A DNA stretch of 49,927 nt from NCBI GenBank assembly GCA_013180565.1, contig QBUN01000425.1:1-49927 (forward strand), in the 5' to 3' direction. A program made the position numbers and the translations under genes. Shown in pieces: positions 28,847 to 37,938 of the stretch; the stretch's first letter is position 1; the number at the start of each line of letters is the position of its first letter. Source of the DNA: Candidatus Methanophaga sp. GoMg3.2 (GTDB lineage Archaea > Halobacteriota > Syntropharchaeia > Alkanophagales > Methanospirareceae). The notes under the pieces were generated by a model. The model had not been told where the DNA came from. It saw only the letters and a list, made by a program, of their open reading frames with translations, and did not search any database.

Positions 28847-30052
28847 TTAGTTGCGGAAGAAAAGATGCATCAACTCCTGTGCTCGTGCATCTAAGAGACC
28901 TAACTCTCCATTTTTCGCTGACGTTTCATCAAACCCACCCTTCTTCATTTTACTTTGTGCAAGTGAAGAAAAAATTGCAAAAGGCACTGGCTCTTTTGTA
29001 TGTGTTCCCACAGAGACTGGCGTATAGTGGTCAGGCATGGCTAAAATTTTGTACCCGACATCTGCAAATTCATCTGCTAAGCCCTTTAAGACCTTGCCCA
29101 CTACCAACGCATCGAAATCCTCTATTGCATTCACTTTCAGGTCGAGATCGCGGAGATGCCCAGCCTCATCCGGCGCTTCCACATGGACCAGAACAAAATC
29201 TTTCGCCTTCAGACTACGTAATGCATATTCTACCTTACCTTCGTAATTCGTGTCAAAATAGCCCGTGGCGCCAGGCACATCTATTATGTCCATGCCTGCA
29301 CAGCGCCCAATACCCTTTATTAGATACACGCCTGAAACAACAGAACCACTCACGCCATACAACTCGCTAAACGCAGGCATTACAGGCTTTTTACCTCCGC
29401 TCCAGAGCCATACCATATTCGCCTTCCTTTCATTTCTCGCTGCCCTTTTCATGTTTATTTCATGCTTTTCCAAAATCGCTCTTGAAGTGAGTATAATATC
29501 CCGCAGCAGCTCTTCTTTTGGTAGGCTTTCTTCCAACAGTGCACCAATTATGTCATGGGGTGGTGCACCGCCTTCCAAGGAATCACAATCGGTGGATTTG
29601 AGAACCATAACATTTCGATAACTAACCCCCGGATAAAATTTAATCGCTACCTCCCGGAATTCTTCATTGAGTGCATCTATTAATTCGCGCGCCTCTTCGT
29701 CGGTTATATGTCCACCACTGTAATCCACTATACGCCCCCCAACTTCCGTTATAAGATTGCATCTGAATGCTATATCGCCATCATAAAGAGGTGTATGCAT
29801 CCCCATCGCTTCTAACGGACCCCTACCGGTGTAATATAACGCGGGGTCATAACCAAGAATAGAGAGTGTGGCTATATCGCTTCCGGCACCCATCTCCTCC
29901 GGTATGGTCCTAACCAAGCCGCAAAAGCCACGGGTAGCGATAGAATCGAGGTTTGGCGTATTTGCAATTTGTAACGCTGTCTTACCACCATGCTCAGGGA
30001 TCGGATAATCGGCCATCCCATCACCTATTAAAATTACGTATTTCATGCCCAT
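28847..30052 (-). CDS. apgM: Cofactor-independent phosphoglycerate mutase, archaeal type
   Basis: About 401 residues, normal for archaeal ApgM, which interconverts 3- and 2-phosphoglycerate. It belongs to the alkaline phosphatase superfamily: 'VILIGDGMADYP' holds the first metal Asp, 'GAGSDIATLSILGYDP' the catalytic Ser, and 'HVEAPDEAGHLRD' and 'MPDHYTPVSVGTHT' further metal ligands. An in-frame TTG at 30061 exists, but the TATA box at 30071-30078 puts the transcription start at about 30050, so the ATG at 30052 (or 30046) is more likely, with no leader. It shares a divergent promoter region with the CBS-zinc protein. Confidence 0.95.
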   Translation of the reverse strand: MGMKYVILIGDGMADYPIPEHGGKTALQIANTPNLDSIATRGFCGLVRTIPEEMGAGSDIATLSILGYDPALYYTGRGPLEAMGMHTPLYDGDIAFRCNLITEVGGRIVDYSGGHITDEEARELIDALNEEFREVAIKFYPGVSYRNVMVLKSTDCDSLEGGAPPHDIIGALLEESLPKEELLRDIILTSRAILEKHEINMKRAARNERKANMVWLWSGGKKPVMPAFSELYGVSGSVVSGVYLIKGIGRCAGMDIIDVPGATGYFDTNYEGKVEYALRSLKAKDFVLVHVEAPDEAGHLRDLDLKVNAIEDFDALVVGKVLKGLADEFADVGYKILAMPDHYTPVSVGTHTKEPVPFAIFSSLAQSKMKKGGFDETSAKNGELGLLDARAQELMHLFFRN

Positions 30053-30070
30053 ACTCAACAATATTTAAAC

Positions 30071-30078
30071 ATATAAAA
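30071..30078. promoter_or_regulatory. Possible bidirectional TATA element (apgM / CBS protein)
   Basis: 'atataaaa' is about 25 bases from both start regions: it reads TTTTATAT toward apgM and atataaaa toward the CBS gene (predicted start near 30097, ATG 30108). The whole intergenic region is about 55 bases. Confidence 0.45.
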
Positions 30079-30107
30079 GTTTCAATATTATAATTGTGTG
30101 AAGACAA

Positions 30108-30674
30108 ATGGAGACGGATGTACCGCTGAGGGATATAATGGTGCGAGAAGTAGTAACCGGAAGTAGGAACATGAACGTTACGGAAGCGGCCAGACGGATG
30201 AAGAAGTACGATGTGGATAGTATTGTTGTACTCAAAAGCGGTAGGCCGGAAGGCATAGTTACACAGGGAGATATACTTAGCGAGCTGGTAAGTAAAGACA
30301 TCCCACCGAGCGCGGTGAAACTAAAAGATGTCATGACTGCACCGATAATAACTGCATCGTCGAACGATCCTCTATCGGATATAGTAAAGAAAATGGCGAG
30401 GGGGAAGATAAGGAAGCTACCGGTAATAGAAAATGGCAAGTTGGTGGGCATAGTAGCCGATGTAGATATACTCTCAGTTTCCTCACAGATGAATTCGATA
30501 CTGGCTGATCTGATAGAGATGCAGGTGGAAAGAGATATAATGGGTATAGAAGAGGATGAGGGAATGGAGCAGGGCATATGCGAGAAATGTGGAACCTTCT
30601 CAAATTACCTAGAAATGAAAGACGGGCTGATGCTCTGCGACAGTTGTAAAGATGAGCTAGATGCAGAAGAGTAA
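30108..30674 (+). CDS. Two-CBS-domain protein with C-terminal zinc ribbon
   Basis: 188 residues. Two CBS domains ('DIMVREVVTG...VTQGDIL' about 7-65 and 'DVMTAPIITA...VADVDIL' about 73-130) form one Bateman module that normally binds adenosyl compounds. After a helix comes a short ribbon, CEKCG (about 160) with CDSC (about 178), likely a zinc site. Proteins of this layout are widespread in archaea and act as energy-state sensors; the target is unknown. The gene ends 14 bases before the convergent radA stop. Confidence 0.88.
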   Translation: METDVPLRDIMVREVVTGSRNMNVTEAARRMKKYDVDSIVVLKSGRPEGIVTQGDILSELVSKDIPPSAVKLKDVMTAPIITASSNDPLSDIVKKMARGKIRKLPVIENGKLVGIVADVDILSVSSQMNSILADLIEMQVERDIMGIEEDEGMEQGICEKCGTFSNYLEMKDGLMLCDSCKDELDAEE

Positions 30675-30687
30675 ATCTGTTGATACT

Positions 30688-31635
30688 TTAATCCCTAATT
30701 CCCACTTTTGATACTGTGAACACCGCTTCCGCTTCTGGTAGGTTAGGCGAATCAACTAACCGTGCTATCCTCTTCTCGCCTTTTGACTTTCTCAGATATA
30801 ATCTGAAAGTAGCGGTATGACCCACCACATGACCACCTATGGGTCTTGTAGGGTCGCCGAAGAAGGCGTCTGGTCTCACTTGCACCTGGTTGGTTATCAT
30901 CACTACGGCGTTATTGAGATCGCCAAACCTGAGAGTGTCATGTAAATGCTTGTTTATCTTCTGCTGTCGGTCTGCCAGCGTCCCCCGCCCCACATATTCA
31001 CTTCTGAAATGAGCAGTTGCTGAGTCAACTATCAATAACCGGACGGGCTTTTCTGTATCTATCAGCTCCTCTGCAAGCCTTTCCGCCTTATCTACCAGCA
31101 GGATCTGATGATTTGAGTTATAAGCACGTGCAACGTGTATATTTTTAAGAATCTCATCCGGATCAAGCGAAGCACCTTCCGCCATGTCCTTTATCCGTTC
31201 TGGTCTAAAGGTGTTCTCGGTATCAATGATTATAACAGAGCCATTCAAGCCCCCATTCTCCGGTGGCGACTGCACATTTACTGCGAGTTGATGCGCTATT
31301 TGCGTCTTTCCACTGCCGAATTCGCCATAAAACTCTGTTAGCGCTTGCGTCTCGAGGCCACCGCCTAATAGATCATCAAAAGATGTTGATCCAGTAGTTA
31401 GCTTGCTTATCTCCAGCCTTCGCCCTAATATCTTATCACCAGTCTCAAACCCGCCGATTTCCGCGGCTTCCCTCGCGGCATTTATTATCTTCGCTGATGT
31501 CGCTTCGCCAATCTCAGCAGCCGCTACCAGTTCCGCGGGAGACGCCACTGCTATCGCTTCCAATGAATTATAACCCGATTCACGCAGCTTCTCCGCTATT
31601 GCGGGGCCAACACCGGGTAACTCCTCTATATCCAC
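30688..31635 (-). CDS. radA: DNA repair and recombination protein RadA
   Basis: 315 residues. An N-terminal helix-hairpin-helix ('[12 protein letters not shown]') is followed by the RecA core with Walker A GEFGSGKT (residues 104-111), '[13 protein letters not shown]', Walker B '[13 protein letters not shown]' and loop L2 '[16 protein letters not shown]'. It forms filaments on single-stranded DNA and catalyses strand exchange. The start is a GTG (31633-31635), backed by a strong GAGGTGA about 9 bases upstream and by the fact that the protein then begins exactly at the helix-hairpin-helix. The gene is a complete, standard RadA. Confidence 0.97.
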   Translation of the reverse strand: MDIEELPGVGPAIAEKLRESGYNSLEAIAVASPAELVAAAEIGEATSAKIINAAREAAEIGGFETGDKILGRRLEISKLTTGSTSFDDLLGGGLETQALTEFYGEFGSGKTQIAHQLAVNVQSPPENGGLNGSVIIIDTENTFRPERIKDMAEGASLDPDEILKNIHVARAYNSNHQILLVDKAERLAEELIDTEKPVRLLIVDSATAHFRSEYVGRGTLADRQQKINKHLHDTLRFGDLNNAVVMITNQVQVRPDAFFGDPTRPIGGHVVGHTATFRLYLRKSKGEKRIARLVDSPNLPEAEAVFTVSKVGIRD

Positions 31636-31701
31636 TTTCTCTCTTCACCTCGTCCTGTATTATAATGGTACATCCGATATTAATTTATATTTCCATTCCA
31701 C

Positions 31702-32193
31702 TCAAAATACAAACACCAGTGCCACTACCACGGACCCAAACTTTTCTTCTTCTACTTCTACTGACTTCGCTTTTAGATCATTCACAACAATCTCCTTAGT
31801 GCGAATCTCCGCCATCTTATATAGCTTTTTCCTTATCTTCGCAGTTATATATGTCTCTGAATGATGTCCATGATGCTCACAGATGATGCCACTTCCATTT
31901 TCTCCTACCATTCGGCCGTATCCGATACCAGCGCCAATGACCTCGCCCGACTTACCTTCTGCTCTTGACATTACGCAGAAGGTTATTTCTCCTGGTGTTA
32001 AGATCACTTTACTTCTTTCTATTTCTATTGCTTTTGCAGGGAGTATAGATGATACCCCTACCAGATTGCATTCACCTATCCCGGCATCGTATAAAGCGAA
32101 GTCGAAAGCGGCCGCCTGCTCGGAGTCCATGCCCACGCCGGAAGTGACAAAAAACTCACGTGGTATCAGCGTCTGTATCATTCGTTCATTCAT
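31702..32193 (-). CDS. pdaD: Pyruvoyl-dependent arginine decarboxylase
   Basis: 163 residues, as expected for PdaD, which turns arginine into agmatine for polyamine and archaeal tRNA-Ile2 agmatidine synthesis. The proenzyme cleaves itself between the two serines of 'VGVSSILP' (Ser48-Ser49) to make the pyruvoyl group. 'FFVTSGVG', 'GECNLV', 'IGAGIGYGR' and 'HHGHHSET' are further family motifs. It lies upstream of radA on the same strand (66-base gap), possibly a separate unit. Confidence 0.95.
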   Translation of the reverse strand: MNERMIQTLIPREFFVTSGVGMDSEQAAAFDFALYDAGIGECNLVGVSSILPAKAIEIERSKVILTPGEITFCVMSRAEGKSGEVIGAGIGYGRMVGENGSGIICEHHGHHSETYITAKIRKKLYKMAEIRTKEIVVNDLKAKSVEVEEEKFGSVVVALVFVF

Positions 32194-32315
32194 CTTCTCT
32201 TCATCTTATTCTTGATCGTATATATACAAATTTACCACTCTCTCTACTGTGGCATTTCCCCGCCCTTTAGTTTTTGCATTTTTATATTTGCATTCTGCAA
32301 TTACAGATCAGCATT

Positions 32316-33482
32316 CTAAGCGCTGTTTAGGATTCCGCCAATTACTATAGCAATCACAATAGGATAGAAGACCGCGGAGATACCAAAACTGTCGCTTACC
32401 AAACCCAGGAGGAGAGGCGAAATAGACCCGAAGCCGAATCCCGCCAGCAGCAAGAAACCAAACGCTATTCCTGTCCTTGACGGCTCTATTTCCTTGCCCA
32501 CCGTGGATATTATAGCAGAGAGAACAGTGGGTAAAATCGTGCCTGCAAGAGCCAAGGTTAGAATAGCCCAGAATAAAGGAAGAAAGGCAAGAATAAGAAA
32601 TAGAGGCGCAGTGAGAAAAAAACCAATAGACATCACTTTTCGCTCGCCTAGGAGGTCAGAGAAATGCCCACCAATAACTTTACCTATCGCCCCTCCCGCT
32701 GTAAAAACGCATGTTACTGTTATTGCAAGCGCAGGGCCCAGCCCTTTTGCTTCATCAAGGAAAACGGGGACGAAAGTCAGTGCACCAACGAAAACAAAAC
32801 CAAATATGCACTCGGTTATGTAAACCTTTCTTATCGAACCGGTTCTTATAATTTGGCGAAGAAAAACTAGTAGGTCATTTACATTGGATTGCTCCTCACT
32901 GCTTTGCTTCTTTCTATCCCTTTTCAAGTTCCTTCGTAATCTGATCAGTAAAAGAGCGATAACAATCGTAGGTATTGCCAAAACAGGGTAGACGAAACGC
33001 CAACCGTAGTAGAGACAAATAGATCCCGCTATTAATGGCGCTATGGCACCCCCTATGCTCGCTCCGATCTCATGCACGCCATATGCTTTCCCGCGTTTGT
33101 CCCCGAAAGATTTCGCGATATATGATAGAGCTGCGGGATGGTATAAACTGAGAAGAAAACCAATGGTGATGAAAATAAGGGCAACCGATAAAAAATTCGG
33201 GACAATGAGTAAAAAAGCAGAGAGAATGGCAATGGAGAAGAATCCGATACTTATTAGCTTTATTCCATCAGATCTATCGGATAGCATGCCCGAAGGTATG
33301 CCGCCAAATCCGATAGCTGCTGCGAAAGCAAAAGAAAGCAGTCCTACCGTGGTGTTCGATAATTGAAACTCGTCTTTTACTAAGAGTGATAGTGCGGGTA
33401 GTGCAATAGCCAGGATGTGCATCAAACCATGTGATGCACTTAAAGATAAAAGAGTAAGTCCTGTCTTCTTTACGTTTTTCAT
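32316..33482 (-). CDS. Major facilitator superfamily transporter
   Basis: 388 residues with 12 hydrophobic spans. The loop between spans 2 and 3 carries 'GIPSGMLSDRSDG', the MFS signature A, and the matching loop in the second half is 'IGGHFSDLLGERK'. A charged cytoplasmic loop near residues 185-205 ('RLRRNLKRDRKKQSSEEQ' region) divides the halves. The substrate is not predictable; the sequence is of the general sugar/drug/cyanate-like type. It is divergent from the cooT-like gene. Confidence 0.88.
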   Translation of the reverse strand: MKNVKKTGLTLLSLSASHGLMHILAIALPALSLLVKDEFQLSNTTVGLLSFAFAAAIGFGGIPSGMLSDRSDGIKLISIGFFSIAILSAFLLIVPNFLSVALIFITIGFLLSLYHPAALSYIAKSFGDKRGKAYGVHEIGASIGGAIAPLIAGSICLYYGWRFVYPVLAIPTIVIALLLIRLRRNLKRDRKKQSSEEQSNVNDLLVFLRQIIRTGSIRKVYITECIFGFVFVGALTFVPVFLDEAKGLGPALAITVTCVFTAGGAIGKVIGGHFSDLLGERKVMSIGFFLTAPLFLILAFLPLFWAILTLALAGTILPTVLSAIISTVGKEIEPSRTGIAFGFLLLAGFGFGSISPLLLGLVSDSFGISAVFYPIVIAIVIGGILNSA

Positions 33483-33524
33483 CTCACTTCCTTTTTATGA
33501 TGCGTGCTAATACATACATATATC

Positions 33525-33713
33525 ATGTGCGAATTAAGAGTGCTAATAGAAAGCGGAAGCGGTAGAGAGTTGCTTATGGAGGACGTGGTTCTGATAGAAA
33601 TAGAGGGAGAAGATATAAAGCTCCGGGGGATATTAGGCGAGACCCAAAACACAAAGGGTCGGATAAAGGAAATTAATGAGATGTCGCATACCGTTGTGAT
33701 AGATGTTCTTTGA
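33525..33713 (+). CDS. CooT-family small nickel-binding protein
   Basis: 62 residues from the ATG at 33525: 'MCELRVL', 'LMEDVVLIEIEGEDI' and 'GRIKEINEMSHTVVIDV' are the CooT family (formerly a predicted RNA-binding family). Cys2, the nickel ligand in CooT, is present only with this start; a GTG at 33504 would bury it. 'TTTTTATG' at 33492-33499 puts the transcription start at about 33522, so the mRNA is leaderless and supports this start. In bacteria CooT aids nickel delivery to CO dehydrogenase. Here it is 5.7 kb from the acetyl-CoA synthase genes and not in their operon, so a nickel role is plausible but unproven. Confidence 0.82.
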   Translation: MCELRVLIESGSGRELLMEDVVLIEIEGEDIKLRGILGETQNTKGRIKEINEMSHTVVIDVL

Positions 33714-33729
33714 TAAGCAAGAGAAAATC

Positions 33730-33758
33730 AGAGGCAATAAGATAATCTTCATGCCTCT
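33730..33758 (+). terminator. Hairpin after cooT-like gene
   Basis: AGAGGCA (33730-33736) pairs with TGCCTCT (33752-33758) around a 15-base loop, starting 17 bases after the stop, with TT following. A T-rich tract near 33805-33830 follows further on. The rest of 33714-33899 holds no gene. Confidence 0.4.
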
Positions 33759-33899
33759 TTGGTTATTCCTGCTGCTTTTGTAGATAAAACATAAAACTTA
33801 GATTAGCGTCTTTTCAATTCTTTTTTGGTATATTTGGCAGATGAGTTTACAAATATGCGTTTAGAATTTACAGCACCAGATATTGAGCAATTACAACGT

Positions 33900-35108
33900 T
33901 CACGCTATACTCCCTGCACCGATTAAATGCCATCGAGCACCTATCTTCATCCCGATAGCCACTAAAGCGCCCTTTTCTGCACATATCGGTCTGCTCAGAG
34001 CCACATCAATAGTGTCCTTAGTCACCCTTTTCACCACGCCCATTGTGATTGCCGTTCCGATACTCAGCATTACATACTCGCGCACTTTAATTGCCTTAAC
34101 CTCTACCTCCTTTGCTACACCAACAACGCGTTTCAAAAGATGAAATTCTATACTGAGTTCATTCCATGTTGGTGGCAAAGAGCCTGGATTACCTACACAC
34201 TGACCTACTAAAGTGTCCTCCCTCGTCATGCCCGGGTCCAACTTTGTGCCGATGCCGATTAATCCACCCGGAGTCACCTCTTTTACTTGATTGCCACCCA
34301 CCATTATCGAGGTTATCTCTGTTTCTATTGGTATCCACTCTTCTTTGCCTTTAGTTGACACTTTCCTTCCAGGTTTTATTTCTAATTTGTCATCTGCACT
34401 CAACCTACCCTGCAGTAGAGAACCGCCGATTACACCACCCTTTAAGGCTTTTATTGGCGTTCCGGGCTTATTCACATCGAAGGAACGTGCAATGTGCATC
34501 CGCGGTGCTAGATCAAAGGAACGTTGCGGTGTGGGTACAGTTTTCTCTATAGCCTGTATCAACACATCAACATTTGCTGATTGCTGTGCCGCGATAGGCA
34601 CAATAGGTGCATTTTCCGCTATTGTACCCTTTAGAAACTCCTTTATTTGCGCATAATGCTCTATCGCCTCTTCACGCGAAACGAGATCTATTTTATTCTG
34701 CGCAATTACGATTTTATCTATGCCTATTACATTTAGGGCCATCAGGTGCTCCTTTGTCTGCGGTTGGGGACATGGCTCGGTAGCAGCAATAAGAAGAACG
34801 GCACCATCCATTATCGCTGCACCGCTCAGCATAGTCGCCATTAACGCTTCATGCCCCGGAGAGTCGACAAAAGAAACAGTTCGCAGCTCTTCCGTCTTCG
34901 AGCCACAAAGCTTGCATATCTCTTCCACCGTGTAGCAATCCGGCTCGTTACAAGCTGGGCATCGCCTGAATGTAGCGTCTGCATAGCCTAGTCTTATTGA
35001 TATACCTCTCTTGACCTCCTCGCTGTGTCTGTCAGTCCATTCACCAGACAGAGCGTTCACTAAGGTCGTCTTACCATGATCTACGTGTCCTACCATTCCT
35101 ATGTTCAC
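33900..35108 (-). CDS. Translation initiation factor aIF2 gamma subunit
   Basis: 402 residues from GTG 35108. It is the GTPase that carries initiator Met-tRNA: G1 'GHVDHGKT' (residues 7-14), switch region, zinc knuckle C-x2-C...C-x2-C ('CPACNEPDC...CKLCG'), G3 'DSPGH', G4 'NKID', and two beta-barrel domains. The start is uncertain. Homologues have several residues before '[16 protein letters not shown]', and here 'KLTKPSV' is open upstream but has no ATG, GTG or TTG. AAGGAGG at 35132-35138 lies 8 bases before a CTG (35121-35123) and 23 bases before the GTG, so a rare CTG start is possible. Confidence 0.95.
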   Translation of the reverse strand: MNIGMVGHVDHGKTTLVNALSGEWTDRHSEEVKRGISIRLGYADATFRRCPACNEPDCYTVEEICKLCGSKTEELRTVSFVDSPGHEALMATMLSGAAIMDGAVLLIAATEPCPQPQTKEHLMALNVIGIDKIVIAQNKIDLVSREEAIEHYAQIKEFLKGTIAENAPIVPIAAQQSANVDVLIQAIEKTVPTPQRSFDLAPRMHIARSFDVNKPGTPIKALKGGVIGGSLLQGRLSADDKLEIKPGRKVSTKGKEEWIPIETEITSIMVGGNQVKEVTPGGLIGIGTKLDPGMTREDTLVGQCVGNPGSLPPTWNELSIEFHLLKRVVGVAKEVEVKAIKVREYVMLSIGTAITMGVVKRVTKDTIDVALSRPICAEKGALVAIGMKIGARWHLIGAGSIA

Positions 35109-35284
35109 CGAAGGCTTAGTCAGTTTCTTTTCCTCCTTCTTTTGATTGGGTTTAACGGTTGCTTACTCCCAGGCAACTTACACTCGCTAACTTTTTTATC
35201 TTCACTTTCTTTCTTTATTTATATGCACCTTTAATAAAAGATTTCTTTGGTAAAGCTTTCTTTATTAATGAACGGTTTGTGGTG

Positions 35285-36427
35285 ATGGGAATGGAATTTG
35301 AATTAAAAGAGAGTGAGAAGGCGTTTCAGCGCATAGCGAGGCAGTTTGCAGAGATAGAGATAATGCCAAGAGCGGCCGAGATAGACAAAAAAGGGAAGTT
35401 CCCGCGAGATTTAGTGAAGAGGATGGCCGAGCTAAAACTTTATGGTATTCCTTTTCCACGAAAATACGGCGGTGCAAGTGCTACGATGGCGAGCTATGTA
35501 GCTGTGGTCGAAGAGCTTTCAAGAGCAAGTGCAAGCATTGGTTTTCTAAGCTCTGCCGGGCTCATCACAATATTCCCCATCTACTACGCAGGTACAGAGG
35601 AGCAGAAACAGAAATATCTCAGGCCCCTGTGTGAAGGTACGAAGTTGGGGGCATTCGCTTTAACCGAGCCCAGTGCAGGTTCCGATCCCACCGCTATTGG
35701 TACAAATGCTGTTCATGAAGGTGATGAATATCTGCTGAACGGTAGAAAGGCGTATATCACGAATACCTCTGTTGCAGAGATATACATAGTTTTTGCATAT
35801 ACAGATAAGGGCAAAAAAAGGGCCGGGATGAGTGCTTTCATCGTGGAGAAAGGGACAAAAGGATTCTCTTTTGCGGGCATCGACGATATGCTGGGTATGC
35901 GTAGTTGTATTGTTGGCGGGTTGAAGTTCAATGATTGTAGAGTTCCCGAGGAGAACTTGCTTGGCCGCGAAGGCGACGGATTCAAAATAGCGATGGGTAC
36001 TCTGGACAGGGATAGAATAGCAATGAGTAGCGTTGGGGTCGGCATTACTCAAGCTTGCCTGGACCTCTCCAAGAAGTATGCAAAAGAGCGAAGACAATCA
36101 TCACAACCAATTGCTAATTTCCAGGCAATTCAATTTATGCTCGCAGACATGGCAGTGGAAGTAGAAGCAGCGAGATTACTCACCTACAAAGCGGCTCATC
36201 TCGCGGATAAAGGCGAGAAGATCACAAAATATGCGTCAATTGCTAAGCTCTATGCCTCAGAAGTTGCGCAAAGAGCCGCTACAAACGCAGTGCAAATCCA
36301 CGGCGGCTATGGCTGCACGAAGGAATGCCCTGCGGAACGGTATTATCGAGATGCGAAGATACTTAGCATTGCTGTTGGCACCTCGGAGATACAGAGACTG
36401 GTGATAGCGCGAGACGAGTTACGATGA
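35285..36427 (+). CDS. Acyl-CoA dehydrogenase family protein
   Basis: 380 residues from ATG 35285 (35291 is also possible); the upstream 42 codons back to 35159 are hydrophobic and unlike the family, and the TATA-like 'tttatatg' at 35217-35224 lies inside them. FAD and substrate motifs are clear: 'FALTEPSAGSDP' near 125, 'YITNTSVAEIYIVFA', 'IHGGYGCTKECPAERYYRD' and 'GTSEIQRLVIARDEL'. The catalytic Glu normally in 'IYEGT' is Val364 here ('IAVGT'), and the alternative site used by isovaleryl-CoA dehydrogenase carries Asp243 ('LDRDR'). Members oxidise acyl-CoA with electron transfer flavoprotein; the altered base leaves the reaction open. It stands alone, next to the divergent aIF2-gamma gene. 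Confidence 0.88.
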   Translation: MGMEFELKESEKAFQRIARQFAEIEIMPRAAEIDKKGKFPRDLVKRMAELKLYGIPFPRKYGGASATMASYVAVVEELSRASASIGFLSSAGLITIFPIYYAGTEEQKQKYLRPLCEGTKLGAFALTEPSAGSDPTAIGTNAVHEGDEYLLNGRKAYITNTSVAEIYIVFAYTDKGKKRAGMSAFIVEKGTKGFSFAGIDDMLGMRSCIVGGLKFNDCRVPEENLLGREGDGFKIAMGTLDRDRIAMSSVGVGITQACLDLSKKYAKERRQSSQPIANFQAIQFMLADMAVEVEAARLLTYKAAHLADKGEKITKYASIAKLYASEVAQRAATNAVQIHGGYGCTKECPAERYYRDAKILSIAVGTSEIQRLVIARDELR

Positions 36428-36439
36428 AAAAGAATGTGC

Positions 36440-37360
36440 TTATTTTGATATTTCAAGCATCCTCTCAATAGGTTTCCTCGCCTTATCCATAATTTCTTTC
36501 TTAACAACAACTTCGGGCATCTCCTTCTCTAATGCCGCTTCTATCTTCGCCAAAGTGTGTATCTTCATCTGCGGACAGACTGCGGTATCGGAGATGGGAT
36601 AAAATTTCTTTCCCGGCAATTCCTTCTTGAGCCTATGCAGTAGCCCGATTTCTGTGCCGATCAAGAATTCCGTATCCGCCACTTCATTGCAAATTTTCAC
36701 CATGCCACTCGTTGAAGCGATATAATCCGCGTTGTCTTGAACTTCGGGAATGCACTCGGGATGAACGGCGATTTTAGCTTCTGGGTGCGCTTCCTTAGCA
36801 TTCATTAAATCCTCTAATACTATCTGATGATGTGATGGGCAGAGCCCATGTTCGGGCACCGCAATAATCCGCTTTGTGGTTGCCTTTTGTGCGTGATATG
36901 CTAAATTGTGGTCAGGACCAAAGAGGATAGTGGATGTGTCCATAGCTCTAACTATCTCCTGAGCATTTGCAGAGGTGCAGATGCAGTCAGCGAGCACCTT
37001 ACTTTCTGCAAGTGTGTTTACGTAGAGCACAACCTCGGCGTTCGGATGCTCTCGCTTTGCTACACGCAAATCATCTGCCGGTAATTGCTGTGCCATTGGG
37101 CATATCGCACCAAGATCAGGAATAAATACTCTTTTATCGGGATTCAATATCGCAGCGGTTTCTGCCATGAAATCAACGCCGCAGAAGATTATAATATCTG
37201 AGGTCGTATCTACCGCCTTCCTCGCAAGCTCTAAGGAGTCGCCAACAAACTCCGCTATATCCTGAACTTCTGCCCGCTGGTAGTTATGAGCTAAAATTAT
37301 TGCGTTTTTCCTACGCTTTAACCTTTCTATCCGCTCTACGTACCCTTTCCACTTGTCCAT
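36440..37360 (-). CDS. nadA: Quinolinate synthase NadA
   Basis: 306 residues. It condenses iminoaspartate (from NadB or aspartate dehydrogenase) with dihydroxyacetone phosphate to make quinolinate for NAD. 'ILAHNYQ', 'GDSLELA', 'FCGVDFMAETA' and the three cluster cysteines, Cys87 ('GAICPMA'), Cys173 ('GLCPSHH') and Cys261 ('AVCPQMK'), match the family's [4Fe-4S] ligands with the usual spacing. nadB or nadX and nadC are not in the window. Confidence 0.95.
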   Translation of the reverse strand: MDKWKGYVERIERLKRRKNAIILAHNYQRAEVQDIAEFVGDSLELARKAVDTTSDIIIFCGVDFMAETAAILNPDKRVFIPDLGAICPMAQQLPADDLRVAKREHPNAEVVLYVNTLAESKVLADCICTSANAQEIVRAMDTSTILFGPDHNLAYHAQKATTKRIIAVPEHGLCPSHHQIVLEDLMNAKEAHPEAKIAVHPECIPEVQDNADYIASTSGMVKICNEVADTEFLIGTEIGLLHRLKKELPGKKFYPISDTAVCPQMKIHTLAKIEAALEKEMPEVVVKKEIMDKARKPIERMLEISK

Positions 37361-37399
37361 ACAATTATATATCTATCCATTCTGATTAAATTAATCTTT

Positions 37400-37804
37400 T
37401 CACTTGACAATCGCTCTCAGTATATCACTCGCAGATAATATCCCTATGGGTACGCCTGGAGCGGGACTTAGAGAGAGTACTAATAATCTATGTATGTTCA
37501 ACTCCTTCATAGTATCTGCGGCTCTCCTTAGCGTTGTTTCCGGGTCTATTGCCCTCACGAAGTGGGACATAACATCCTCTGCCGTTAAGATGCTCCAATC
37601 CTTGTCCATGAATTTTATGATGTCTATCTCAGATATAACACCCACTGCCTCGTTATCGGGCGCAGTTACCGCAATGCCGGATATGTCCTTCCTCACCAGG
37701 ATTTTGACAATTTCATTCACGGGCGTGTCGTGCGCTACAGTAATAACACCTCGCGTCATCACCTCTCTTACCTTCTTCTCTTTTGATATATCCATTTCAA
37801 CCAT
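37400..37804 (-). CDS. CBS-domain pair protein
   Basis: 134 residues consisting almost entirely of two CBS domains ('VREVMTRGVITVAHDTPVNEI' region and 'AEDVMSHFVRAIDPETTLRRA' region, each ending in a 'GVISEIDI' or 'GILSASDIL' strand-helix). No output domain. Likely an adenine-nucleotide sensor acting on a partner. The ATG at 37795 (MDISKEK) is an alternative start. Forty bases upstream of nadA's start on the same strand order, but no functional link is evident. Confidence 0.85.
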   Translation of the reverse strand: MVEMDISKEKKVREVMTRGVITVAHDTPVNEIVKILVRKDISGIAVTAPDNEAVGVISEIDIIKFMDKDWSILTAEDVMSHFVRAIDPETTLRRAADTMKELNIHRLLVLSLSPAPGVPIGILSASDILRAIVK

Positions 37805-37906
37805 CTATTTGTCTTTTTAATTGTACCACATCTTAGTTAGTAGTTGTAATATCTATGTGGGTGCAGATACTTAAATGTTTAAGCTTGCAAAGTTTTTAAA
37901 TAGTAT

Positions 37907-37916
37907 CCCCCCCCCC
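37907..37916. repeat. C10 homopolymer in a promoter region
   Basis: Ten consecutive C bases between 'tttttaaata' (37892-37901, a likely TATA box) and the ATG at 37939. The predicted transcription start falls at or next to the run. Homopolymers of this length are prone to slippage. Confidence 0.7.
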
Positions 37917-37938
37917 TGTATCCAAATATAACGAACAA

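Noticed and set aside
35159..35284. 42-codon upstream extension of the acyl-CoA dehydrogenase
   Set aside because: Hydrophobic residues not seen in the family, with a TATA-like element inside; ribosome site favours 35285 or 35291.
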